Below are positions 32,852-40,543 of a DNA stretch of 64,000 bases, in pieces (within the stretch, counting starts at the first letter, position 1; the number at the start of each line of letters is the position of its first letter). Made by a program: the position numbers and the translations under genes. The notes under the pieces were generated by a model that was not told the origin of the DNA, ran no database searches, and saw only the letters and a list, made by a program, of their open reading frames with translations. The stretch is taken from NCBI RefSeq assembly GCF_018596315.1, contig NZ_JAHEAG010000009.1:181454-245453 (forward strand). The letters are read 5' to 3'. The stretch comes from Bradyrhizobium sp. SRL28. Lineage in GTDB: Bacteria; Pseudomonadota; Alphaproteobacteria; Rhizobiales; Xanthobacteraceae.

Positions 32852-34027
32852 TCAGCCAGGATCTCTTGGCAGGTAGAGCCTCGGAAACCAGCGATCGACG
32901 GCGTCTGGCGGAAAGCCTAAGCGCACAGGACTTCGGGTCGTGGGTGACACAAGGTAGCCTTTGTCTATCAGTTGGTTGAGGACTGTGCGCGCCTGGCGCT
33001 CGGCATAACCGGTGATGTCGGCCGCGTCCCCGCGTTTAAATTCACCCTGCATGACGGCCAGCTGCAAAATCGGCCACGAGCCCTTTGAGAGGCGTTTTGC
33101 GCCAATTTCTTCTTTCGTCCATATCTCCATTCGGTTCATGAGCTCGGACGGCTCCAAAAGCTGCCCCATGAAGTCGACCTGGTCGACGGAAGTGGTCAGG
33201 AAGAACCGGCAGAAGGCGACGAGGCCGGCCTCGGTGAGGTTACCGCGGCCATCGAGATCCCCTCGCCGTGGCTCGTCTGCCGCCTGCAGAGCAGCCTTAT
33301 ACTGAGCTACGGAGCGCGCGAGTCCGCGTGAGACCGACCACAGTTCAGATCCAACACCGAGCTCGCGCAGCACGGCATGCGAAAAGAGCCGGGCGACGCG
33401 GCCGTTGCCATCGAGAAACGGGTGAATCCAGGCCAGTCGATGATGTGAGGCCGCGACGCTAATGATGTGGTCGATTTTCGAGAGGTGCTTTGCCGTATAG
33501 GCTTCGCAGAAGCGCTTGAGGAAGTCCGAGAGCTCCGCTGCGTCGGGGGGTATGTGTAGGCCGACCTGGACGTGGCGCGCACGCAGCTCGCCGGGCGTCA
33601 TTTTGATGCGCTCGTTGGTTTGCGGGTTTTCAACCCACCACATCTCTTCAGGGATGCGGCTATAAAACTCTCGGTGCAGCCACAAAATGAACTCTGTGGT
33701 AAATGCGCTCCCGGGCCCCTGCCCCCGGTCAATCATCTCTTGGACTTCGATGTGCGCCTTCGCCTCGAGCTGAAGGTTGCGCTTCTCCGGCTCTTTGGAA
33801 AAATCTTCCTTGAGAGCGCGGTCGATGTCTATGAGCGTGGTATTGTGGTTTTCGATGAGGTTGGAGTAGTAGCAGTTCATCGAGCGCACTAGGTCGCCGA
33901 CGGAGGTTCGCAAGGCAGGGCTCAGCCGCGCAGCGAGCCCACTGGCCTTTGCAACCAGGTCGGTTGCAAGGTCCGTTAGCTCCTTGTTTTCAGAGGGTAC
34001 CAAGGGCTCCATGCGTGCGACGGACAT
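32852..34027 (-). CDS. Fic family protein (class II)
   Basis: A 391-residue Fic-domain protein. The catalytic loop HPFLDGNGR is intact at residues 202-210. The auto-inhibitory helix is also present upstream, SNLIEN at 55-60, matching the [S/T]xxxE[G/N] motif of class II Fic proteins. The first 100 residues follow the Fic_N pattern, and the C-terminal 80 residues look like a winged helix (DAADITGYAERQARTVLNQLIDKGYL). Fic proteins transfer AMP or related groups to target side chains; the target here is unknown. The ATG at 34027 abuts one copy of a 20-bp direct repeat, suggesting autoregulation or a recombination scar. Confidence 0.93.
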   Translation of the reverse strand: MSVARMEPLVPSENKELTDLATDLVAKASGLAARLSPALRTSVGDLVRSMNCYYSNLIENHNTTLIDIDRALKEDFSKEPEKRNLQLEAKAHIEVQEMIDRGQGPGSAFTTEFILWLHREFYSRIPEEMWWVENPQTNERIKMTPGELRARHVQVGLHIPPDAAELSDFLKRFCEAYTAKHLSKIDHIISVAASHHRLAWIHPFLDGNGRVARLFSHAVLRELGVGSELWSVSRGLARSVAQYKAALQAADEPRRGDLDGRGNLTEAGLVAFCRFFLTTSVDQVDFMGQLLEPSELMNRMEIWTKEEIGAKRLSKGSWPILQLAVMQGEFKRGDAADITGYAERQARTVLNQLIDKGYLVSPTTRSPVRLGFPPDAVDRWFPRLYLPRDPG

Positions 34028-34116
34028 TTTTGCCGCTTTCTTTGCCGGTTAATTCTCCAATTAAATTAGCCTATTAGGCCATTTTTAGCCAACACGTTTT
34101 GCCGCTTTCTTTGCCG
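34028..34116. repeat. 20-bp direct repeats in the fic promoter region
   Basis: TTTTGCCGCTTTCTTTGCCG occurs at 34028-34047 and again at 34097-34116, 69 bases apart. The first copy touches the fic start codon. Between them the DNA is AT-rich and holds short palindromes (GCCTAATAGGC, and TTAATT...AATTAA). Candidate operator pair for the Fic module. Confidence 0.65.
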
Positions 34117-34331
34117 CTTTGACGGGCACCAAACTTCGCCCTTGATCCCGTTTTGTTCTCATATAGAAATGGCGAGGCGATCAGCTTCGACATGTCGATG
34201 TCGCTGATTTCGGGGGAAAAGCTGCCGTTTACGCCGCACGCCGCGACCAGGATGTGGACATCACGGTCGACCACGTCGCTTTCGACGCGAGATGATGTTG
34301 AATCCGACCGTACGGATGACAGGGGGAGTTC

Positions 34332-35645
34332 ATGAGTTTCAAAGCGAGCGGCGCGGGCACTGCGCATGAGCCCACCCTCCACTGCCCCAACTGCAATCAC
34401 GAGATCCGGCTGACCGAGTCTTTGGCGGCTCCCTTGCTCGCTGAAACGCGTCAGCGTTTTCAGGAGCAGCTGGCGAGCAAGGACGCTGAGATAGCTCGGA
34501 AGGCCGAAACTTTGCGCCAGGAGCGCGAACAACTCGCTAAGGACCGCGAGCAGGTCGAGGATCAGGTTACCAAGCGCTTGGCGGCCGAACGAGCCCAGCT
34601 GGTCGCAGCTGAGGCGAAGAAAGCACAAGCAGCATCAGCAGCAGCGCTCTCCGACAAGGAAGCGCAGGTCGCAGAACTCCAAGCGTCGCTCGCCACCAAT
34701 AACACCAAGTTGGCCGAAGCCCAGCAGCAGCAGGCCGGGGTGATACGCCAGCAGCGCAAACTGGAAGATGAGAAGCGCGAGCTTGACCTGACAGTTGAAA
34801 GACGCGTCCAAGCATCGGTAGCCGACATTCACCTCAAGGCGAGGCACGAAGCTGACGATGCGGCGCGCTTACGCGTCGCTGAGAAGGATCAGACTATTGA
34901 ATCGATGACCCGCACGATCGAGGAGCTGAAACGTAAGGCTGAGCAAGGGTCCCAGCAGTCCCAGGGCGAGGTCCTCGAGCTCGAGCTCGAGGAGTTGCTG
35001 CGGGGGCGCTTTCCGACTGATTTTATTGAGCCGGTCGCCAAGGGCGAGCTCGGCGCCGACGTCATTCAGCAGGTAAACGGCGCTGTCGGCCAACCCGCCG
35101 GTATTGTCCTCTGGGAGACCAAGCGTACAAAGGCCTGGAGCGATGGCTGGCTGGCCAAGCTGCGCGAAGACCAGCGGCGCTGCGGCGCGGACATCGCCCT
35201 TATCATTTCGCATGCACTTCCCAAGCACGTTGAGCATTTCGACTTGATGGACGGCGTGTGGGTAGCTCATCCACGTTGCGCCCTACCCGTTGCTGTTGCG
35301 CTCCGTCAGTCCCTGATTGAGCTATCGAGCTCGCGCCTAGTTCAGCAGGGTCAGCAAACCAAGATGGAGCAGGTCTACCAATACTTAACTGGCAATAAAT
35401 TCCGCCAGCGGATTGAAGCCGTCGTCGAGAAATTCAACGACATGCGCGAGGATCTGGACAAGGAGCGCAAGTTCATTGGCCGGCAGTGGGCCAAGCGTGA
35501 AACCCAGATTGTCGCGGTCATTGAATCAACCGTTGGCATGGTGGGGGATCTCCAGGCAATCGCCGGCAAGGCTATGCCGGAGATTGCCAGCCTCGAGATG
35601 CCGCTACTTGAAGCTCCGGTGGAGCCGGAACGGAAAGCAAGTTGA
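34332..35645 (+). CDS. DUF2130 protein with zinc motif, coiled coil and nuclease-like fold
   Basis: A 437-residue DUF2130-family protein. It opens with a CPNCNHEI cysteine pair (about 18-25), then a long alanine/glutamine/glutamate-rich coiled coil (about 35-220). The DUF2130 domain follows (about 225-370): GELGADVIQQV and IVLWETKRTKAW give the D...ExK pattern of restriction-like nucleases, ending in FDLMDGVWV. The C-terminal tail is helical. The ATG at 34332 has GGGGGAG seven bases upstream. It is divergent from fic. DUF2130 proteins are widespread and uncharacterised; nuclease activity is inferred from the fold pattern only. Its position between Fic and other candidate defence genes is suggestive. 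Confidence 0.82.
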   Translation: MSFKASGAGTAHEPTLHCPNCNHEIRLTESLAAPLLAETRQRFQEQLASKDAEIARKAETLRQEREQLAKDREQVEDQVTKRLAAERAQLVAAEAKKAQAASAAALSDKEAQVAELQASLATNNTKLAEAQQQQAGVIRQQRKLEDEKRELDLTVERRVQASVADIHLKARHEADDAARLRVAEKDQTIESMTRTIEELKRKAEQGSQQSQGEVLELELEELLRGRFPTDFIEPVAKGELGADVIQQVNGAVGQPAGIVLWETKRTKAWSDGWLAKLREDQRRCGADIALIISHALPKHVEHFDLMDGVWVAHPRCALPVAVALRQSLIELSSSRLVQQGQQTKMEQVYQYLTGNKFRQRIEAVVEKFNDMREDLDKERKFIGRQWAKRETQIVAVIESTVGMVGDLQAIAGKAMPEIASLEMPLLEAPVEPERKAS

Positions 35646-36125
35646 TTGGCTGATGCTACCGCTGAATTGGGTCTCCTCCCGCAGAGATGGCTTGTATTTA
35701 GTGCTCAAGCAAGAGGATGGCCACGATCATCGCCAAGCCTTCGGTCCTTTTGGCTGAATTTGAAGTCGATTATACGAGCCCATGCGTGGCTCCACGATCT
35801 GTCAAGCGGGCGCCAGGCGTCCATCGAAGCGCTCCATCCCAAGGCAATCCGGCAAGGACTGCGGCTGGAGTTTCCCCCACCTAACCTAGCGCGCGCGGCC
35901 CTAGAAACGCGAGTGCCTCCCGCGAGGGGCCCAATATTCGCTTGCGCGAGGGATCGTCACCCGAAGGGCCGAGACAGACGTTCCGCGCCTTCGCGGCAAT
36001 CGGCTGGCTCGGTGAGCGTCAGCGAATAGAGCCCGGCCCGCTCAACGGACGCGCTCCTAAAGTTGAGTTGTGCTATATATTCAGAGTATAGCCGTTTACG
36101 TTTCCGGCCGGAGCGATGTGCCAGG
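35646..36125. other. Intergenic stretch with one genome-type repeat
   Basis: About 480 bases. I see no gene. It contains the repeat copy at 35944-35993. Several short frames exist on both strands but have no ribosome sites and no family resemblance. Confidence 0.5.
35944..35993 (+). repeat. Intergenic repeat, left of the orphan nuclease-like gene
   Basis: It begins GCGCGAGGGATCG and runs to ACGTTCCGCGCCTTC. A closely similar copy in the same orientation lies at 37081-37130, so the two flank the gene at 36126-37061. A more distant relative is at 12506. Confidence 0.65.
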
Positions 36126-37061
36126 ATGACGAACCGTGTTTTAAAACCGTTATTCCTCGACGGCGATGCGCCCGATCCTGCGTACTGCAACATTCGCGAT
36201 GCGAAAGAAGGGCCATTGGTCAAGGCTCGTAATCATTGCGAGTATCTGTGGGTTTTTTTCCAGCATCACGCAGATCGGGAGTTTCAGGACGAACTTCGTA
36301 AATGTTTTGATCAACGGTATTGGGAGATGTATCTAACTGTCTCCCTCATTCTTGCCGGATATGATGTCACGTGCCCGAAGCCCGGTCCCGATGTTGGTAT
36401 TGTGTATAAAGGGCAACGCATCTGGCTTGAGGCAACGTCGCCAGATCGAGGCAAAGACGGCTCGCCGGATCAAGTCCCAAAGATGAAGTCAGTCGAACTG
36501 GGCGAAGATCCAGTCGTCCAGAATGCGCCTGACGAGAAGATTGTGCTGCGCTATTTGAATAGCATTTCGACCAAGTTCAATGAACAGTATGCAAACTGGC
36601 TCAAGAAAGGAACGGTCAGCGATAAGGATGCATTTGTTATTGCCATCAATCCTCGCGAGATCGATTTCGATCGCCTCGATGGCTCGCCTCCGCGCATCCT
36701 TCAGGCCGCCTATACTGTCGGTGCGCCGTATGCCGTGGTGGATATAAAAGAAGGTGCGATCACGCGGGTCGGCTACCAATTTCGAAGCCACATTAGAAAG
36801 GAACCTAAGAAAGACGCGAAGGTGGGCGACGAACTTACAAAGGTCGACACTGGTGTGTTTCAGCAGCAAGAGTATGCCGCGTTGAGCGGGCTGCTGTGCT
36901 CGCGCGTGGATGCTGCAAATCATCTCGGAGAAATGGACAGCGACTTTCAGCTCGCGCCTAACCCGCATGCAAAAGTGCCGCTTCCCGACGACTTTCGATT
37001 TCGCGGGACGCTTTTCGAATCAAAGCAAGTTAGAGACGGCTACCAGGTGATTGCAAAGTAG
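36126..37061 (+). CDS. Hypothetical nuclease-like protein in a repeat-flanked cassette
   Basis: A 311-residue protein I cannot assign to a family. A core of restriction-endonuclease appearance is visible: WEMYLTVSLILAGYDVTCPKPGPDVGIVYKGQRIWLEATSP (about 60-107, quoted in pieces: GPDVGIVYKG then IWLEATSP). The aspartate and glutamate fit a PD-(D/E)XK fold, but the usual lysine is a threonine, so it may be inactive or a variant. Later parts include ILQAAYTVGAPYAVVDI. I chose the ATG at 36126; the ribosome site is weak. The base composition is clearly more AT-rich than neighbouring genes, which suggests recent transfer. It stands alone between two copies of a repeat. Confidence 0.65.
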   Translation: MTNRVLKPLFLDGDAPDPAYCNIRDAKEGPLVKARNHCEYLWVFFQHHADREFQDELRKCFDQRYWEMYLTVSLILAGYDVTCPKPGPDVGIVYKGQRIWLEATSPDRGKDGSPDQVPKMKSVELGEDPVVQNAPDEKIVLRYLNSISTKFNEQYANWLKKGTVSDKDAFVIAINPREIDFDRLDGSPPRILQAAYTVGAPYAVVDIKEGAITRVGYQFRSHIRKEPKKDAKVGDELTKVDTGVFQQQEYAALSGLLCSRVDAANHLGEMDSDFQLAPNPHAKVPLPDDFRFRGTLFESKQVRDGYQVIAK

Positions 37062-37080
37062 CATCGCATCGAAGGGAACA

Positions 37081-37130
37081 GCGCGAGGGAGGGCCACCGA
37101 ATGGTCGAGGCAAACGTTCCGCGCTTTCAA
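37081..37130 (+). repeat. Intergenic repeat, right of the orphan nuclease-like gene
   Basis: It starts GCGCGAGGGAGGG and shares the ACGTTCCGCGCTTTC end with the copy at 35944. It fuses directly to the interior of a truncated reading frame on the minus strand, so it marks a breakpoint. Confidence 0.65.
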
Positions 37131-37293
37131 GGGATGCGAAGTCGTAGCTTGCCAACACGATTTCAGCCTGCTCCGTCGTGAGGCCCATCATCAGCTCAAA
37201 AGCTGTCCGCATCGCAAATTCGAGTTGCGAGAACGCGATCACAAATTCGCCGATCGCTTTGGTATCTTTCGCCCTGCGACCCTTTCGCTTCAT
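37126..37293 (-). pseudogene. 5' fragment of a small gene cut by a repeat
   Basis: The frame begins at the ATG at 37293 with GGGGAAGC just upstream and reads MKRKGRRAKDTKAIGEFVIA, then LEFAMRTAFELMMGLTTEQAEIVLASYDFASL. That is convincing protein sequence for about 55 residues. It then runs straight into the repeat at 37081-37130, where the translation becomes arginine/proline-rich. The natural 3' part is missing. I take it as the remnant of a gene interrupted by the repeat or by the event that brought the neighbouring cassette. Function unknown. Confidence 0.6.
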
Positions 37294-37353
37294 CAAGCTT
37301 CCCCTACTGAAGGAAACCGGCCCGAACCACGCCCTACCTGTCACATGTAAAGG

Positions 37354-38202
37354 GTGGTATTTAGCAACACTTTCAACCGAGTCGCCTTTTTGATTGCCAG
37401 TTTCAGCAGCAACGACCGCGACCCAGCAGTTCGCATTCGGATCGGCCGATGTGTCTACTGCGAAAGCACGCGTTATCGCAAGAAGGATGACCGCAGGCTG
37501 GGTGATGAGCATGTCATTCCCGAAAGTCTTGGAGGCAACCTCATCTTAGAGCAGGCGGCATGTGAGGGTTGCGAGCGCAAAGTGAACCTGTTCGAGCAGT
37601 CCATCATGAAGACTGTGCTCTATGCGCCCCGCGTGCATCTCGGCATTCGGAGAAAAAAGCGCAAGCGCGGCGAGGACACGCTCACGCTCGATGCGACCGT
37701 CAACGGAAAGGAGGTCAAAGTCTCCCTACCTATCAAGAGAGTGCCGTTGATGCTGTTCTTCATCATGATGGACGCGCCCGGAATTCTCATTGGCCGGCCA
37801 GCGAACATTCCCTCGTTCAACGGCGCCTGGGTGAAGCCGTTTCTTGAACACGGGCCACGAATGCCGCAGGGCCTTCAGGGTATGGCCACCCCAGCGCTCG
37901 ACACGCATAAATTCATGCAATTTCTGGCCAAAATTGGCCATTGCTACGCGGTGAGCGTTTTAGGGCATACGTTTAAGCCTATCCTGTCCGACATGATCTT
38001 GGCTGACCCTGCCCCGCCCCCCAATTTTTATCTCATCGGCAGTTACGGAAACGCCCGTACCGACGACCCAACCGCCAACCTCCACGAACTCGATGTCAGT
38101 TGGCAAAGTGCGGACGGTGTCGAATACGCGGTGGTCAGCATCAGGATGTTTGCCAAACTTGGGGCGCCAACGTACCGGGTCGTTGCTGGAGAACGAAAAT
38201 GA
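37354..38202 (+). CDS. HNH-type endonuclease, first gene of the HNH/nuclease/SIR2 trio
   Basis: A 282-residue protein with an N-terminal HNH endonuclease-like zinc domain: RCVYCES (about 33), DEHVIPESLGGNLIL (about 49-63) and ACEGCERKVN (about 68-77). This is the CxxC...EHxIP...CxxC pattern of the HNH_5 type. The remaining 200 residues are a specific extension with no name. The start is uncertain. GTG at 37354 with AAAGG directly upstream is used, but a later start nearer RIRIGRCVYC is possible. Its TGA overlaps the ATG of the next gene, so the product is probably made together with the two proteins that follow. DNA nicking or cleavage on phage detection is inference. Confidence 0.78.
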   Translation: MVFSNTFNRVAFLIASFSSNDRDPAVRIRIGRCVYCESTRYRKKDDRRLGDEHVIPESLGGNLILEQAACEGCERKVNLFEQSIMKTVLYAPRVHLGIRRKKRKRGEDTLTLDATVNGKEVKVSLPIKRVPLMLFFIMMDAPGILIGRPANIPSFNGAWVKPFLEHGPRMPQGLQGMATPALDTHKFMQFLAKIGHCYAVSVLGHTFKPILSDMILADPAPPPNFYLIGSYGNARTDDPTANLHELDVSWQSADGVEYAVVSIRMFAKLGAPTYRVVAGERK

Positions 38203-39407
38203 ACCAGCCCTCGATGAGGGATTACCTTGATGCGATCGATAGGCAGGTGTTTGACCACCTTGGGCGCATGACCAATGACGCGATACTCTCGAAATCAATC
38301 GACGAGTGGATTGAAGAGCTCATCGTAAAGTTCGCCACCCCCGACATCCCGGTGATCTACCCAGCCCAAGTGTCTCACTCGACCGTGCCTGGCGAGGTCC
38401 CACAGTATGCCGTCCCGAACCCCAATTACGGCAATGTCCCGAAGGTTCAAGGACTCATCAATCAATTCCACCTGCCCTTTGCTGGCAATAGGAATTTTTT
38501 CTTTTACGAGGCCGAAGGATGGATCGAACTCTTCCCACGCGCCGAGGTGCTGGCTGACGAACTCCGCATCTCAATTGGAGGGGCTTGGTACACCCCTCAA
38601 ATGCTGGAAGATATCGTCGATAAACATGTTGGGGTTATCGGCAAACGGCTGGATCGTTTTCGAAAGGACGCCGAGCGATACAAGCAGGATCTACCCGGAC
38701 GCCTAAGACCTAGGTTGGAGGAAAAGCGAACGAAGGCCGAAGTCGAGGCAAAGACAGCGGCGGGGCTGAAGTATCCACTCAAAAAACGCGACGATGCCCC
38801 GCAGACATATCGGCTGCCCGCCACTCCAAAACCACTTGCGCCGAACGCCACCCCTTCGCGAAACGCCAACCCGGAATTCACGCTCGACGAGTCGGACTAC
38901 ACGGATATCCTCCGGATTTGCGAGAGCATGTCGTTGGTCATGGAGCGAAGCCCCTCGGTTTTTGAGAAGGCCGAGGAAGAACACATCCGGGTGCATTATC
39001 TTGTGCAATTGAACGGCCAGTACCAAGGGAAGGCCACCGGCGAGACATTCAACCACAAAGGCAAGACTGACATCCTCATCCGCCACGAGAAGGCGAATGT
39101 ATTCGTTGCTGAATGCAAGTTTTGGAGTGGTTACGAAGGCCTCAAAAAGACGACAGATCAACTCTTGAGCTACACGACGTGGCGCGACACCAAGACGGCT
39201 CTTATCGTGTTCAGCCGCATTCAGGACTTCACGACCGTTATCTCAGAGGCTCAGCGCGCGATGAAGGACCATAAGCACTACAAATCGGGGCCGACCAAGG
39301 AAGGCGAAACCCGTTTTCGTTATGTGTTCACCCACCCGGACGACAAACAGCGCGACATCATCGTGACCCTCTTGCTATTCAACATGCCAAAGCCGGTTAA
39401 GCCATGA
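38199..39407 (+). CDS. PD-(D/E)XK nuclease-like protein, second gene of the trio
   Basis: A 402-residue protein. The C-terminal third shows a restriction-endonuclease core: FNHKGKTDILIRHEKANVFVAECKFW (about 280-308, with D near 290 and the ECK near 305) and then TDQLLSYTTWRDTKTALIVF. That is a good D...ExK plus Q/Y pattern. The N-terminal 230 residues are specific to this protein, with an aromatic FFFYEAEGWIELFP strand and a basic region (RLRPRLEEKRTKAEVEAK). The ATG at 38199 overlaps the previous stop (ATGA), and its own stop overlaps the SIR2 gene the same way. I know no named defence protein with this whole architecture. Cleavage of nucleic acid is inferred. Confidence 0.78.
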   Translation: MNQPSMRDYLDAIDRQVFDHLGRMTNDAILSKSIDEWIEELIVKFATPDIPVIYPAQVSHSTVPGEVPQYAVPNPNYGNVPKVQGLINQFHLPFAGNRNFFFYEAEGWIELFPRAEVLADELRISIGGAWYTPQMLEDIVDKHVGVIGKRLDRFRKDAERYKQDLPGRLRPRLEEKRTKAEVEAKTAAGLKYPLKKRDDAPQTYRLPATPKPLAPNATPSRNANPEFTLDESDYTDILRICESMSLVMERSPSVFEKAEEEHIRVHYLVQLNGQYQGKATGETFNHKGKTDILIRHEKANVFVAECKFWSGYEGLKKTTDQLLSYTTWRDTKTALIVFSRIQDFTTVISEAQRAMKDHKHYKSGPTKEGETRFRYVFTHPDDKQRDIIVTLLLFNMPKPVKP

Positions 39408-40333
39408 CCTTCCTTCTACTGACAGGGGCTGGATTTTCCTACAACTGGGGCGGCCCCCTCGCCGCCGAAGTGTTTAACACGGTCCTGGCCGACAAGGATA
39501 TCGACGAACACACTCGTCGTCTCTTGTTCGATTCACGTGGAGCATTCGAAACCGTGCTCGCCGACCTTGAGCTTTCGACCGATCCCGACGACCAGAAGCG
39601 GCATGACGCTCTCATCACTTCCGTAGCAGGGATCTTCAACGGCATGAACAACAGCTTCATGCAAACGCCGTTTGAGTTCGAGAACCCTCCGAGCGTCCAA
39701 CATTCAATGGCAAGTTTCCTCGTCCGGTTTCACGCCATCTTCACGCTCAATCAGGACGCCCTTCTCGAACTTCACTACAATCCTCCGATCGGGCCTCCAA
39801 TGAATTGGGCACGCCTCAATCTTCCGGGCATGAGGTATCTACAGGGCTACAGGCCAGGCGGAACGCTTCACGACAAGTTCGCGATCATGGAGCCGAACCC
39901 CCCTTTCACAACGCTCGGCACTGGCGTCCAGCCTTACGTAAAACTCCATGGCTCCGTTAATTGGGTCGAGTCCAACATGGGAAAGCGCATTCTGATCATG
40001 GGCGGTCAGAAAGCCGTGAGTATCGGCCGCTTTCCGGTTCTCCAATGGTACCACGACGAATTTCGAAAGATGCTCCTGCGGCCGGACGCACGGTTAATGG
40101 TCATCGGTTACGGATTTGGTGACAGCCATATCAACGATGCCATTGCGGATGGTCTAAAAGCTGGCCTCAAAATCTTTGTCGTGGACCCTTACGCGCTCGA
40201 CGTGATCAAGAAGGACCCGCGCATAGACGGGACGCCACGTATCCAATTCATCGGCATGTCTACGAGGTCATTGAAACAGGTATTCGGCGGCGATCGATAT
40301 GGCCATGCAGAACTATCCAAGTTTTTCGCCTAA
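39404..40333 (+). CDS. SIR2-like protein, third gene of the trio
   Basis: A 309-residue SIR2-fold protein. The first strand is LLLTGAGFSYNWGGP (about 4-19), the NAD-binding glycine motif. FTLNQDALLELHY (about 113-125) carries the N-x-D pair, and VKLHGSVNW (about 178-186) supplies the catalytic histidine. MVIGYGFGDSHIN follows. These are the hallmarks of SIR2 proteins that, in anti-phage systems, hydrolyse NAD+ to stop infected cells (known for ThsA, DSR and SIR2-HerA systems). The zinc cysteines of deacetylase sirtuins are absent, which favours the NADase class. The ATG overlaps the previous stop by four bases. Confidence 0.88.
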   Translation: MTFLLLTGAGFSYNWGGPLAAEVFNTVLADKDIDEHTRRLLFDSRGAFETVLADLELSTDPDDQKRHDALITSVAGIFNGMNNSFMQTPFEFENPPSVQHSMASFLVRFHAIFTLNQDALLELHYNPPIGPPMNWARLNLPGMRYLQGYRPGGTLHDKFAIMEPNPPFTTLGTGVQPYVKLHGSVNWVESNMGKRILIMGGQKAVSIGRFPVLQWYHDEFRKMLLRPDARLMVIGYGFGDSHINDAIADGLKAGLKIFVVDPYALDVIKKDPRIDGTPRIQFIGMSTRSLKQVFGGDRYGHAELSKFFA

Positions 40334-40543
40334 CTGGCAAGGTTTTGCTCGAAACCTTATCAGTCAGCGAACTGACTCGGACCAAGTCCGCCGACTGACC
40401 CGTGCTACATGACCGCGCCAAATGCGTCATCAGGCACGGCGCCTATCGCGCCATTCACCCCCGTCCCGAGTAGATCAATTTCCCCTCCCGGTTGCATCTT
40501 GCCACGAACACCCTATTCTGATGCAGAATCTCGGGGGGCTTCC

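Noticed and set aside
34153..34335. 60-residue plus-strand frame before the DUF2130 gene
   Set aside because: It starts in AT-rich upstream DNA without a ribosome site, and its end overlaps the real start.
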